Positions 26,501 through 33,398 of a stretch of 64,000 nt of DNA are shown one piece after another. This DNA is from Paenibacillus cookii (GTDB taxonomy: Bacteria; Bacillota; Bacilli; Paenibacillales; Paenibacillaceae). The position numbers and the translations under genes were made by a program. The number at the start of each line of letters is the position of its first letter. Positions within the stretch are counted from its first letter, which is position 1. The notes beneath the pieces are model-generated. The model had not been told where the DNA came from. It saw only the letters and a program-made list of their open reading frames with translations, and did not search any database. The stretch is from contig NZ_BORW01000010.1 in the NCBI RefSeq assembly GCF_018333375.1, positions 62,001 to 126,000 of the forward strand. The letters run 5' to 3'.

Positions 26501-27577
26501 TCAGGCTCAAACGGCGTTTCCGTTAGCCTTTCGCTTAGCGCTTTGGAAAGCATTTATGCCAAGGACAAAAACGCGGCGATTGCGGTAAAAGCGGGGGAAT
26601 CGATGATGGTTCTCCAGTTGAGCCGGCTCGATATCGCCGGAATTGCCCGAAGCCTGAACACCTCCTCGTCCAACGTTGCTTTAAACATCGCGGTGGAAAA
26701 GCTGACGGGAGACTCAGCGGCATTTATGAACGGTAAAATAAGCGCATCCGCGATCACCAAAATGGCCGAACCTGTCGATTTCTATATCACGGCCGTCCAT
26801 AACAACGCTTCGTCTTATTCGGTGGATGTGCAGGTTGACAATGAGTATTGGATTTCGAACACTTCGACTTCGCTTGTCGATAAAATAAGCGTATTCCGAT
26901 GGGACCGGGGCGCGGACAAAATGACCTTCGTTCCTTCCATTGTTGTGAACCAAGGTGCAAGGAAAGTTTTTAAAGCCAAAATCAAAGGAAACTATACCGT
27001 CGTCATCGGCGTTTCTTACAAATATTATACCGACGTCGTCAGCCACTGGGCTTCCAAAGCGATCCAAGCTCTATCCGGAAAACTGATCATCGAAGGCCGA
27101 ACGAGCAACAAATTCGAACCGAACAAAATGATCACCCGGGCTGAGTTTGCGGAATACGTAGCCAGAGGGCTCGGCCTTTCCGGCGACGTGCAAACGTCCC
27201 AGCGCTTCTACGACATTACCAATACGAAAGAGAATGCGTTTATCGGCGCGGCGGTCAAAGCCGGAATCATCGTCGGCAACAAAGACGGTTCGTTTAAGCC
27301 GAACAATCCGATTACCCGCGAAGAAATGGCGATCATGATGATGCGGGCCATGAATTATGCCGGCTACCAGGCGACGCTTGCTTATACTCCGGAAACGTAT
27401 CTGCAGAAGTTCGCCGACTATAAAAAGATTCAAGTCAAGGATACCGTTGCCAAGCTCCTAAAAGAGGGCATCATCCAAGGCGTGAGCGAGAAATCGTTCC
27501 AACCGAAAGGCAATGCGACAAGAGCGCAGGCGGCGGTGATGCTCCAAAGAATGCTGGAAAAAATAGAATATATGTAA
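23588..27577 (+). CDS. Second large secreted SLH protein with Big_5/SwmB-like repeats
   Basis: A protein of about 1329 residues: signal peptide (MRKRLSLLLAFILTIEVVFG), three Big_5-type domains at about 35-390 (recurring ...NATGINPVQLKLKMRFNEDM..., with 'W.F.T' ends), four or so SwmB-like repeats at about 485-895 (recurring SFTV.VND..., GQ.VKVSY), a distinct region at 900-1140, and three SLH repeats at 1147-1325 (ITRAEF, ITREEM, ATRAQA). No catalytic motif is seen; a wall-anchored adhesin or layer protein is likely. ATG 23588 is preferred over ATG 23579 because GGAAGG directly abuts the latter. Confidence 0.87.
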   Translation: MRKRLSLLLAFILTIEVVFGGVGAVTAAAASTPDLAAKISAAPNSCSTEGVGLTPSFNLDFNQPMKLVILGGGITRIYLQDLTDPKGSMDSLPIQGDPAQPGTHFEVRFDNQKRLQYGHNYVLKMSAGAFETADGQNTPSEEAAYPFSTVKKAVQSYEPASNATGINPVQLKLKMRFNEDMVAGTGSIQVAKQSDNAVVETIPAAGNQVSVNGCEVVVALSQTLANDTTYWVKVDPNAFATKTGLPFEGIHSPGEWSFKTQPKTAIVSTYPRNNDVNVPAATKLTLTYNFPVTAGTGAIELRRTNGALIQSIPANHTLVTGSGTTQITMDFSTYMTGNSGYYVTVADDAFKDSQGNAVQGITSPNGWRFTTAVDSSSALTITSFSPYHQSTGVAVDSDLYVTFNREVVRGPGEVSVRKSGSSSNVPVDVSVNGREVRIRLQSGYTFDYDSTYYVTIGRNAFYDAQNDNNQYPGLTSGWTFQTPVTDRQPPVLQSSEMYNNTTIRLAYNKQLYADTWLQTSSFTVTVNDEKRKISYVSTSGNSVYITLETGVAVGQNVKVSYSGGSRPIQDLYKNQAATFSGRDVVNGMDTALPKPSSGYVSYSNLTLSFNQSLKSVSSFAYEQFTVKADDTAVDIKSISQSGQTVYLTLSSPVSDGQVVKVSYKPGNYPLQDSRGQNISAFTDFFVRNYQDTKPPVFQKAEGTDKKVTLTYNEPLSTTNIPMKSQFSVLVNGAPNYVSAVEVKNNQVILTLATSINKLSKVTISYVPGTSRLTDLNGNAAGYVNLEPVKIVENGASGEVKSISVQGDVVQITYYRTLLQTNVSSGLFQVYVDGLIRGVLQAVVNGNTVTLKLSSPVSSGQRVEVTYLTGANGVTDSDGNRMPAFNNLVAGEFTGDKADANRPDYLSLTEVKNFGISAFALSEAAAVPAANIQSRNNQTIKRIVVDSEKLINAYEYIASSRSGTHLTLIEAQSGSNGVSVSLSLSALESIYAKDKNAAIAVKAGESMMVLQLSRLDIAGIARSLNTSSSNVALNIAVEKLTGDSAAFMNGKISASAITKMAEPVDFYITAVHNNASSYSVDVQVDNEYWISNTSTSLVDKISVFRWDRGADKMTFVPSIVVNQGARKVFKAKIKGNYTVVIGVSYKYYTDVVSHWASKAIQALSGKLIIEGRTSNKFEPNKMITRAEFAEYVARGLGLSGDVQTSQRFYDITNTKENAFIGAAVKAGIIVGNKDGSFKPNNPITREEMAIMMMRAMNYAGYQATLAYTPETYLQKFADYKKIQVKDTVAKLLKEGIIQGVSEKSFQPKGNATRAQAAVMLQRMLEKIEYM

Positions 27578-27582
27578 GTTTT

Positions 27583-27624
27583 GCAAGCCTGATCCCCCCA
27601 TTCGGAGGGGACCGGGCTTTTTTT
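27583..27624 (+). terminator. Terminator after the second SLH protein gene
   Basis: AAGCCTGATCCCC pairs with GGGGACCGGGCTT with one mismatch, followed by seven T. Confidence 0.88.
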
Positions 27625-27668
27625 CGACCGAATCTGGCGATTTCGTTAAAAAAAGCATATTTATCCGT

Positions 27669-27691
27669 AACTTTTCCGGCTTAAAACAGTC
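27669..27691 (+). promoter_or_regulatory. ECF-sigma-type promoter upstream of the glycosidase gene
   Basis: GTAACTTTTC with AAC at 27669-27671, a 16-nt spacer, AGTCTAT with AGTC at 27688-27691. The geometry is the same as the S-layer ECF-like site. It implies a leader of about 170 nt in which I recognise nothing else. Confidence 0.5.
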
Positions 27692-27871
27692 TATTAAATA
27701 GGACAGAGGTTACAGAAAAGTAATCTCTTAAGCTCGTAAAAGCGAACCGAATGGGCAACATTGGCCAGCGGTGGAACTTTTTTCTAAGCAGAGACGTCAG
27801 TAGATTATTAGTTTTATTCCGGTTCATAGGGTTGGAATGTGTTTTAAAAAAAGATGGGAGAGTAACGCTTC

Positions 27872-30583
27872 ATGAAAAGAAACGGAAAGACAAGTGACAG
27901 CAAGCAGGGGATGGCGGCAAGCAAAAAGTGGATGGTCGTTTCGCTCGCGGGATTGCTTTTTATCGCCCCCGTCGTCGGCAGCGGGATTCCGCTGAACGGG
28001 CATTCCATTTCATCGGTAGCGAGCGCTGCGTCCGCATCGGTCGTCAAGCTGGATGAAAATCCGGTGACGTCGGGCGCGATGTTGACCAAATACAAGTTCA
28101 CGACGACCCGTTCGGGGAAAAAGGCCACCGCTTTGGCGGACGTGATCCGGATCGATCTCCAAAACCCGTACGTCAAGATCGACGTGATGAACGGCAAAAA
28201 CGGCCAGTTTACGACGAAACAAAGCACCGGCGGCATGGCCAAAGAAAACGGCGCCGTTGCTGCGGTGAACGGGGACTACTTTAATACCACCGCGGACGGC
28301 GCGCCGATCGGCGGCCAAGTGACGGACGGACAGCTTCTGTCGACGCCGTCGGACATTAAAGGGATGTATTCCTTTGCGGTGACGACGGACGGCAAGCCGA
28401 TCATCGACGAGTTTGCCTTCAGCGGCTCCGTAACGGCAGAGGACGGATCGTCCTTCCCGCTCGCGGGCATCAATAAATCTTCGTATAATCCGGAAAGCAG
28501 CAGCGCGACCTACAGCCACGCGGACGCCATGTACATCTACACCAGCGCCTGGAAATCGACGGAGCGTCCGAAAAACAGCGCAACGACGCCGATCGAGGTG
28601 CTTGTTCAGAACGACGTCATTACGCAGATTTCCGACGTGGGCGGATTCGTGGGGATGCAGGTGCCGCAGGACGGATATATTTTGCGGACCCACGGCAAAG
28701 CCGCCGAATTCGTGAAAAATCATCTGGCCGTCGGCCAAACGCTGAAGACCAGCTACATGCTGAACTCGAAAACGATGGGTCAGTCCGTGGATCCCTCCAA
28801 ACTGCAGACGATGATCGGCGGGCATACCATTTTGGTGAATAACGGCAAAGCCGCCGCCTTCTCCCGCGACGTGTCCAGCATCGGCGGATACCGGGCGCGG
28901 ACGGCTCTCGGCTACTCGAAGGACGAGCGTTACGTCTATATCGTGACGGTAGAGAAAAACGACAACAGCTCCGGCATGTCGCTGGGCGAGCTGCAGTCGT
29001 TTATGGTCGACATCGGCGTATGGAAGGGCATGAACCTCGACGGAGGCGGTTCGACGACGCTGGTCAGCAGACCTCTGGGCGAAAATGACGCCACGCTTAC
29101 CTTTCATACCGAATACGGGACGCAGCAGCGCAGCGTCGTGAACGCCGTGGGCGTGTTCTCCGAAGCGCCGAAGGGCGAACTCAAAGGCCTGAAGATCAGC
29201 GGTTCCTCGGCCATCCTGATCGGCCAGCAAGCCTCCTTTAAGTTAAAAGGCTACGACAATTACTACAATCCGGTGGATACGTCCAGCCTTACGCCGACAT
29301 GGAAATCCAGCAACGGCAACATTAAAGTGAGCGGCCAGACCGTTACCGGGGTGAAGCCGGGAACCTCGACCATTACCGCGGTCAGCGGCCAGGCGAGCAC
29401 AAGCATGCAAGTGAAGGTGCTGGGGGCAAGCGATTTGACCGCGCTTAACGTCGGTTCCCAAACGGCGCCGCTGCAGGCAGGCAGCACGGTATCCGTGCCG
29501 GTGACCGCCGTGACGAAGGACGGGGACAAGGTCGAAGTGCCGGAAAGCGCGCTGAAGTGGGAGTTCGTCGGCTTTAAAGGCAGCGTGAAAAACGGCAAGC
29601 TGACCGTGGCCTCCGTTGATCCGGACGTTAAAGTGGGGTATGCGATCGCCCGTTACAACGGCTTCAGCACGGCGGTCATCCTGTCGGCAGCCGGCGAAGA
29701 CCTGTGGGAGAACTTCGAAAACGTCTCTTATCCGGTCCAGTTTACGAGCAATCATCCGCAAGTGACCGGCACCGCCGCCGTAACGCAAGGAACCGGGGAC
29801 CATGCAGGTTCGAAAGTGCTTCAATTGACGTATGACATGACCGCGGGCACAGGCAAAATGTACGCGTACGCGGAACTGAACGGCACGGCAGGCAAAACGA
29901 TTGCGGCTCCGGCCACCCGGATGTCGATCGACGTGATGGGCGACAACAGCCTGAACTGGGCCCGTGCGGAGCTGAAGGACAACAACGGTCAAACCGTCTA
30001 CGTGGATCTGGCCAAGGCAATCGACTGGGACGGCTGGAAAACGATCGATGTCGACCTCAGCGATAAAGGAATCGCCTTCCCGGCCCAACTTAAGCGCGTC
30101 TATGTCGTAAACGTGGAAGAGGGACAGGACGAACGGGCGAAAACAGGCACGGTCGCATTCGACAATATCAAATTCACGATGCCGTCCCTATCCAGCGAGG
30201 CCGGCTTGCCGACCGGAAAAGTCGTGATGGCGATCGGCCAGAAGTCCTTTACCGCGAACGGACAGAGCAAAACGATGGAAGTTGCCCCCGTCATGAAGGG
30301 AGCAAGTACCTATATTCCTATCAAATACGTGCTGGATACGTTCGGAGGCCGGGCGGTATGGGATGCCGCCAATCAACGAATCACGGTGACGCGTGGTGGA
30401 AAAGTCATGGATTTGACGGTAGGAGATACGGACTTTATCCTAAACGGAAAGCGCAAAGGCGCAAATGTTGCTCCATATATTAGTAATGGTCGGACTTTAG
30501 TCCCACTTCGTCTCGTATCCGAGCAATTAGGATTAAATGTAAAATGGGAACAAAAAACGAAGACCGTCACTATCGAATCATGA
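27872..30583 (+). CDS. Secreted phosphodiester glycosidase (NAGPA) with copper-amine-oxidase stalk domain
   Basis: A 903-residue exported protein. N-terminal signal/anchor about 20-40; NAGPA-type domain about 95-430 with AAVNGDYFN (about 128) and the hallmark MNLDGGGSTTLVS (about 386-398); a Big_2-like Ig domain about 440-520; a carbohydrate-binding-like region about 610-770; and a C-terminal copper amine oxidase N-terminal-type stalk about 785-903 (YIPIKYVLDTFGG, TLVPLRLVSEQLG). NAGPA-family enzymes uncover sugar-phosphodiesters and act on teichoic-acid-like polymers or phosphodiester-linked sugars. The partner substrate here may be the wall polymer made by the csaB-tagA-tagO genes (inference). 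Confidence 0.83.
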   Translation: MKRNGKTSDSKQGMAASKKWMVVSLAGLLFIAPVVGSGIPLNGHSISSVASAASASVVKLDENPVTSGAMLTKYKFTTTRSGKKATALADVIRIDLQNPYVKIDVMNGKNGQFTTKQSTGGMAKENGAVAAVNGDYFNTTADGAPIGGQVTDGQLLSTPSDIKGMYSFAVTTDGKPIIDEFAFSGSVTAEDGSSFPLAGINKSSYNPESSSATYSHADAMYIYTSAWKSTERPKNSATTPIEVLVQNDVITQISDVGGFVGMQVPQDGYILRTHGKAAEFVKNHLAVGQTLKTSYMLNSKTMGQSVDPSKLQTMIGGHTILVNNGKAAAFSRDVSSIGGYRARTALGYSKDERYVYIVTVEKNDNSSGMSLGELQSFMVDIGVWKGMNLDGGGSTTLVSRPLGENDATLTFHTEYGTQQRSVVNAVGVFSEAPKGELKGLKISGSSAILIGQQASFKLKGYDNYYNPVDTSSLTPTWKSSNGNIKVSGQTVTGVKPGTSTITAVSGQASTSMQVKVLGASDLTALNVGSQTAPLQAGSTVSVPVTAVTKDGDKVEVPESALKWEFVGFKGSVKNGKLTVASVDPDVKVGYAIARYNGFSTAVILSAAGEDLWENFENVSYPVQFTSNHPQVTGTAAVTQGTGDHAGSKVLQLTYDMTAGTGKMYAYAELNGTAGKTIAAPATRMSIDVMGDNSLNWARAELKDNNGQTVYVDLAKAIDWDGWKTIDVDLSDKGIAFPAQLKRVYVVNVEEGQDERAKTGTVAFDNIKFTMPSLSSEAGLPTGKVVMAIGQKSFTANGQSKTMEVAPVMKGASTYIPIKYVLDTFGGRAVWDAANQRITVTRGGKVMDLTVGDTDFILNGKRKGANVAPYISNGRTLVPLRLVSEQLGLNVKWEQKTKTVTIES

Positions 30584-30630
30584 TATGGTATGATATGTAT
30601 AGAAATGAACTAATGACCATGGATCACGGG

Positions 30631-30717
30631 AGTCAGTCCGGTAGAGTTCTATTTTGCGTGCGATATACAAGTTACTGTGTTCGTCGGACCGACTCGTAGC
30701 TCATTCTATATAGAACT
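30631..30717 (+). other. Interleaved inverted repeats in the degS leader
   Basis: AGTCAGTCCG (30631-30640) complements CGGACCGACT (30685-30694, one G-T-type mismatch) and AGTTCTAT (30645-30652) perfectly complements ATAGAACT (30710-30717). The order A-B-A'-B' means the stems interlock as a pseudoknot or are mutually exclusive. Confidence 0.5.
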
Positions 30718-30746
30718 GTAATGGTAAGAAATGGAGTAGAACGTAC

Positions 30747-31901
30747 GTGGATTTTCAAGCCGATGCGATAGACCGCGTCATTAAGAACGCCATTCAGGTG
30801 ATGGAAAACAGCAAGTATCAGATGTTCGAGATTCTTGAGGCGGCCCGGGACGAGCTGGCCTCATTGAATCAGGAGCTGCAATACGTGATGAAGGAAACGA
30901 TCGAAACGCTGCAAAAGGTGGATCAGCTGGAGCTGAACTACAAGCGTTCGCGCATCCGGCTGACGGAAGTCAGCCGGGACTTCGTCCGCTACAAAGAGGA
31001 TGACATCAGGCAGGCGTATGAGAAAGCGACGCAGCTGCAGCTCGATGTTATGATTTATCGCGAGAAGGAAATGTACCTGAAGGCAAGACGCGATGAATTG
31101 CAAAAAAGGGTCCGAAATGTTGAAAACTCTGTTGAACGTGCTGAATCCATCGGATCACAAATGGGTGTGGTACTGGAGTACTTGTCAGGCGAACTGGGAC
31201 AGGTGACTCGGATTATCGAAACGGCGAAAAACCGTCAGTTGATCGGTCTGAAAATCATACTGGCTCAGGAAGAGGAACGCAAACGCATTGCCCGCGAAAT
31301 CCATGATGGTCCCGCACAGCTGCTGGCCAATCTCGTTCTCCGCACGGAAATTGTGGAAAGAATGCTGATGAAGCAGGAATTTAAGATGGTGCAGGACGAA
31401 ATATTAGATTTGAAGGGACAAGTGCGCTCCAGCCTGGAAGAAATGCGGAAGGTCATCTTTAACCTCAGGCCGATGGCTCTTGATGATTTGGGGCTGATCC
31501 CGACGCTCCGGAAATACGTGCATGATTACGAGGAGAAGACGAAAATCCGTACGATTTTCGAAACGCGGGGCAAAGAGCACCGTCTCTCTTCCGCCATGGA
31601 GGCAGCCATTTACCGCTTGGTGCAGGAAGCGCTTAGCAACGCGGCCAAGCATGCCTATCCTACTTATGTTTTAGTCGAGATTACATACCAGGCCCAGATG
31701 GTGAAAATTGTTGTTCAGGATAATGGACTCGGTTTTAAGGTGGAACTCCTGGAACAGAAATCGAAAGATCATTTTGGGTTGATCGGGATGCGCGAGAGAG
31801 TGGAGCTGCTCGAAGGAAGAATGGAACTTGAATCCGCAGAGAACCAGGGTACAAAGATCGTAATCCATATCCCAACGAACGTGGAGAAGGGAAAGGAGTA
31901 A
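30747..31901 (+). CDS. degS: Sensor histidine kinase DegS
   Basis: A 384-residue cytoplasmic kinase lacking transmembrane segments. An N-terminal coiled-coil sensor (about 1-160) is followed by a HisKA_3 domain with phosphoaccepting His in AREIHDGPAQLLAN (His 186) and a HATPase domain (NAAKHAYPTY, DNGLGF, GLIGMRERVELLEG). With DegU it controls exoenzymes, competence and motility. The start is GTG 30747 with GGAG 10 nt upstream. degU starts 4 nt after the stop, so the pair is one operon. Confidence 0.96.
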   Translation: MDFQADAIDRVIKNAIQVMENSKYQMFEILEAARDELASLNQELQYVMKETIETLQKVDQLELNYKRSRIRLTEVSRDFVRYKEDDIRQAYEKATQLQLDVMIYREKEMYLKARRDELQKRVRNVENSVERAESIGSQMGVVLEYLSGELGQVTRIIETAKNRQLIGLKIILAQEEERKRIAREIHDGPAQLLANLVLRTEIVERMLMKQEFKMVQDEILDLKGQVRSSLEEMRKVIFNLRPMALDDLGLIPTLRKYVHDYEEKTKIRTIFETRGKEHRLSSAMEAAIYRLVQEALSNAAKHAYPTYVLVEITYQAQMVKIVVQDNGLGFKVELLEQKSKDHFGLIGMRERVELLEGRMELESAENQGTKIVIHIPTNVEKGKE

Positions 31902-31905
31902 CAGG

Positions 31906-32628
31906 ATGGAAAACAGGGATTCTGACAAAACAACCATTAAAGTCCTTTTGGCTGACGATCATCAATTGTTTCGCGAGGGTCTGAAGCGCATTTTGAACAT
32001 GGAGGATGACATTGAAGTCATCGGCGAATGCGGGGACGGCATTCAAGTATTGGAATTTTGCAACGAAGAAAAACCGGACATCGTGCTCATGGACATCAAT
32101 ATGCCGGTCGAAAACGGCGTGGAGGCAACCGAGAAGCTGCGCGAGCTGTTTCCGGACGTGAAGGTCATCATTCTGTCCATTCACGACGACGAAAGTTATG
32201 TATTCGAAACGCTCCGCAAAGGCGCTAACGGTTACCTGCTGAAGGACATGGAGGCGGAGTCGCTGATCAATGCGATTCGTTCGGTGCAGGAAGGATACGC
32301 TTTTATTCATCCGAAAGTCACCGGTAAATTGATCCAGCAGCTGCGCCGCATGACGTTCCTGAACGAAACGGGAGCCATGGCGGAAAGCGGCGTCAGGGAA
32401 GCCGGAGTCAAATTCGTTGCCGGGGAAAATAATCCGTTGACCCGCCGCGAAGCCGAGGTGCTGCGCCTGATGGCAGAGGGCAAGAGCAATAAAATGATCG
32501 GGGAATACCTCTTCATTAGCGAAAAAACGGTGAAAAACCATGTCAGCAGCATTTTGCAGAAGATGGAGGTCGACGACCGCACGCAAGCCGTCATCAACTC
32601 GATCAAATACGGTTGGGTAACGCTATGA
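31906..32628 (+). CDS. degU: Response regulator DegU
   Basis: A 240-residue NarL-family regulator. Receiver domain 10-125 with acidic pair DD (17-18), phosphoacceptor Asp 63 in DIVLMDINMP, and a LuxR-type helix-turn-helix at the C-terminus (LTRREAEVLRLMAEGKSNKM, then SEKTVKNHVSSIL). Bacillus DegU controls comK, exoproteases and flagellar genes including flgM, which lies 4.7 kb downstream here. Its site GGAAAGGAG overlaps the degS stop region. Confidence 0.97.
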   Translation: MENRDSDKTTIKVLLADDHQLFREGLKRILNMEDDIEVIGECGDGIQVLEFCNEEKPDIVLMDINMPVENGVEATEKLRELFPDVKVIILSIHDDESYVFETLRKGANGYLLKDMEAESLINAIRSVQEGYAFIHPKVTGKLIQQLRRMTFLNETGAMAESGVREAGVKFVAGENNPLTRREAEVLRLMAEGKSNKMIGEYLFISEKTVKNHVSSILQKMEVDDRTQAVINSIKYGWVTL

Positions 32629-32633
32629 CGCCG

Positions 32634-32663
32634 AGCAGCTTTGGAACTTCTGGTTCCGGCTGC
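32634..32663 (+). other. Hairpin after degU
   Basis: GCAGC...GGAAC pairs with GGTTCC.GGCTGC around TTCT with a small bulge; no T-run, so termination is doubtful. Confidence 0.4.
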
Positions 32664-32798
32664 CATTGTTTGTGAAATTTCCCACGGGATATAGGCTATG
32701 GACGTGACCGCCCAAAAGGGTGCGGGCTTCTGATGCGCTTTCATTCACCGACCTGCTGCGACCGGCATATATTGTTGGTAACAGGGAGGTGAGTCAGC

Positions 32799-33191
32799 AT
32801 GTTGACCCCGTTATTGTCCATCCTTCTGGTGTATGCTGCAGCGATTGTTGCGGTTCATGCCTTTCATGCCTGGCACAAGCGACGGGAAGGGCGTGAAGTC
32901 CATTATATTCTCGTCACATCGAATCATGAACGGCAGATCGAATGGTATGTCCGCGCTTTAGGCTTATACGCCTGGGTGACCGGCAAAAGAATCGGGCTTA
33001 CGGTGCTGGATCTCCATTCGGATGATGCCACGCTTGGCATTTTGAGGCGGCTTCAGGGGTTGGCCGGCATGGAGCTGTCCGTGACGACCGATGAATCGGT
33101 CTTAAGCCGTGCTGGCGGTTCCGAAGATTCGGATGTAACGACGATCGATTTGCGAAATCCGCATGAAGCGAGGCAGATTCCCTATGTTTAG
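32799..33191 (+). CDS. Unknown 130-residue membrane-anchored protein
   Basis: One N-terminal transmembrane helix (about 4-22) followed by a basic stretch (HAWHKRREGREV) and a mixed alpha/beta soluble part of about 100 residues (YILVTSNHERQIEWYVRAL, GLTVLDLHSDDATL). I do not recognise the family. GGGAGGTGA precedes ATG 32799. It lies between degU and comFA, and has its own terminator; a role with competence or DegSU is only positional inference. Confidence 0.72.
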   Translation: MLTPLLSILLVYAAAIVAVHAFHAWHKRREGREVHYILVTSNHERQIEWYVRALGLYAWVTGKRIGLTVLDLHSDDATLGILRRLQGLAGMELSVTTDESVLSRAGGSEDSDVTTIDLRNPHEARQIPYV

Positions 33192-33231
33192 GACGAAGCC
33201 CGCAAACAGCGGCATAGGGAGTATTCCGATG

Positions 33232-33276
33232 TGAAGCACACTTCTTAACGGGAAACCGGGGAGGTGTGCTTTTTTG
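33232..33276 (+). terminator. Terminator before comFA
   Basis: GAAGCACAC (33233-33241) pairs with GTGTGCTTT around a long loop, followed by TTTTTT. Confidence 0.75.
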
Positions 33277-33398
33277 CTTGGTTCAACGATATGGACGGTC
33301 ATGATCGGCGAAATGTTGCGGATCGGACGGATTGGGACAAGCCCGATTGGAACGCGGCGATACATTTGGGCCGAGAATGTATCTAAGGAGGGATGCGC

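Noticed and set aside
27691..27871. c-di-GMP or c-di-AMP riboswitch in the leader of the glycosidase gene
   Set aside because: Neither conserved core could be recognised by eye; the stretch is treated as an unexplained leader.
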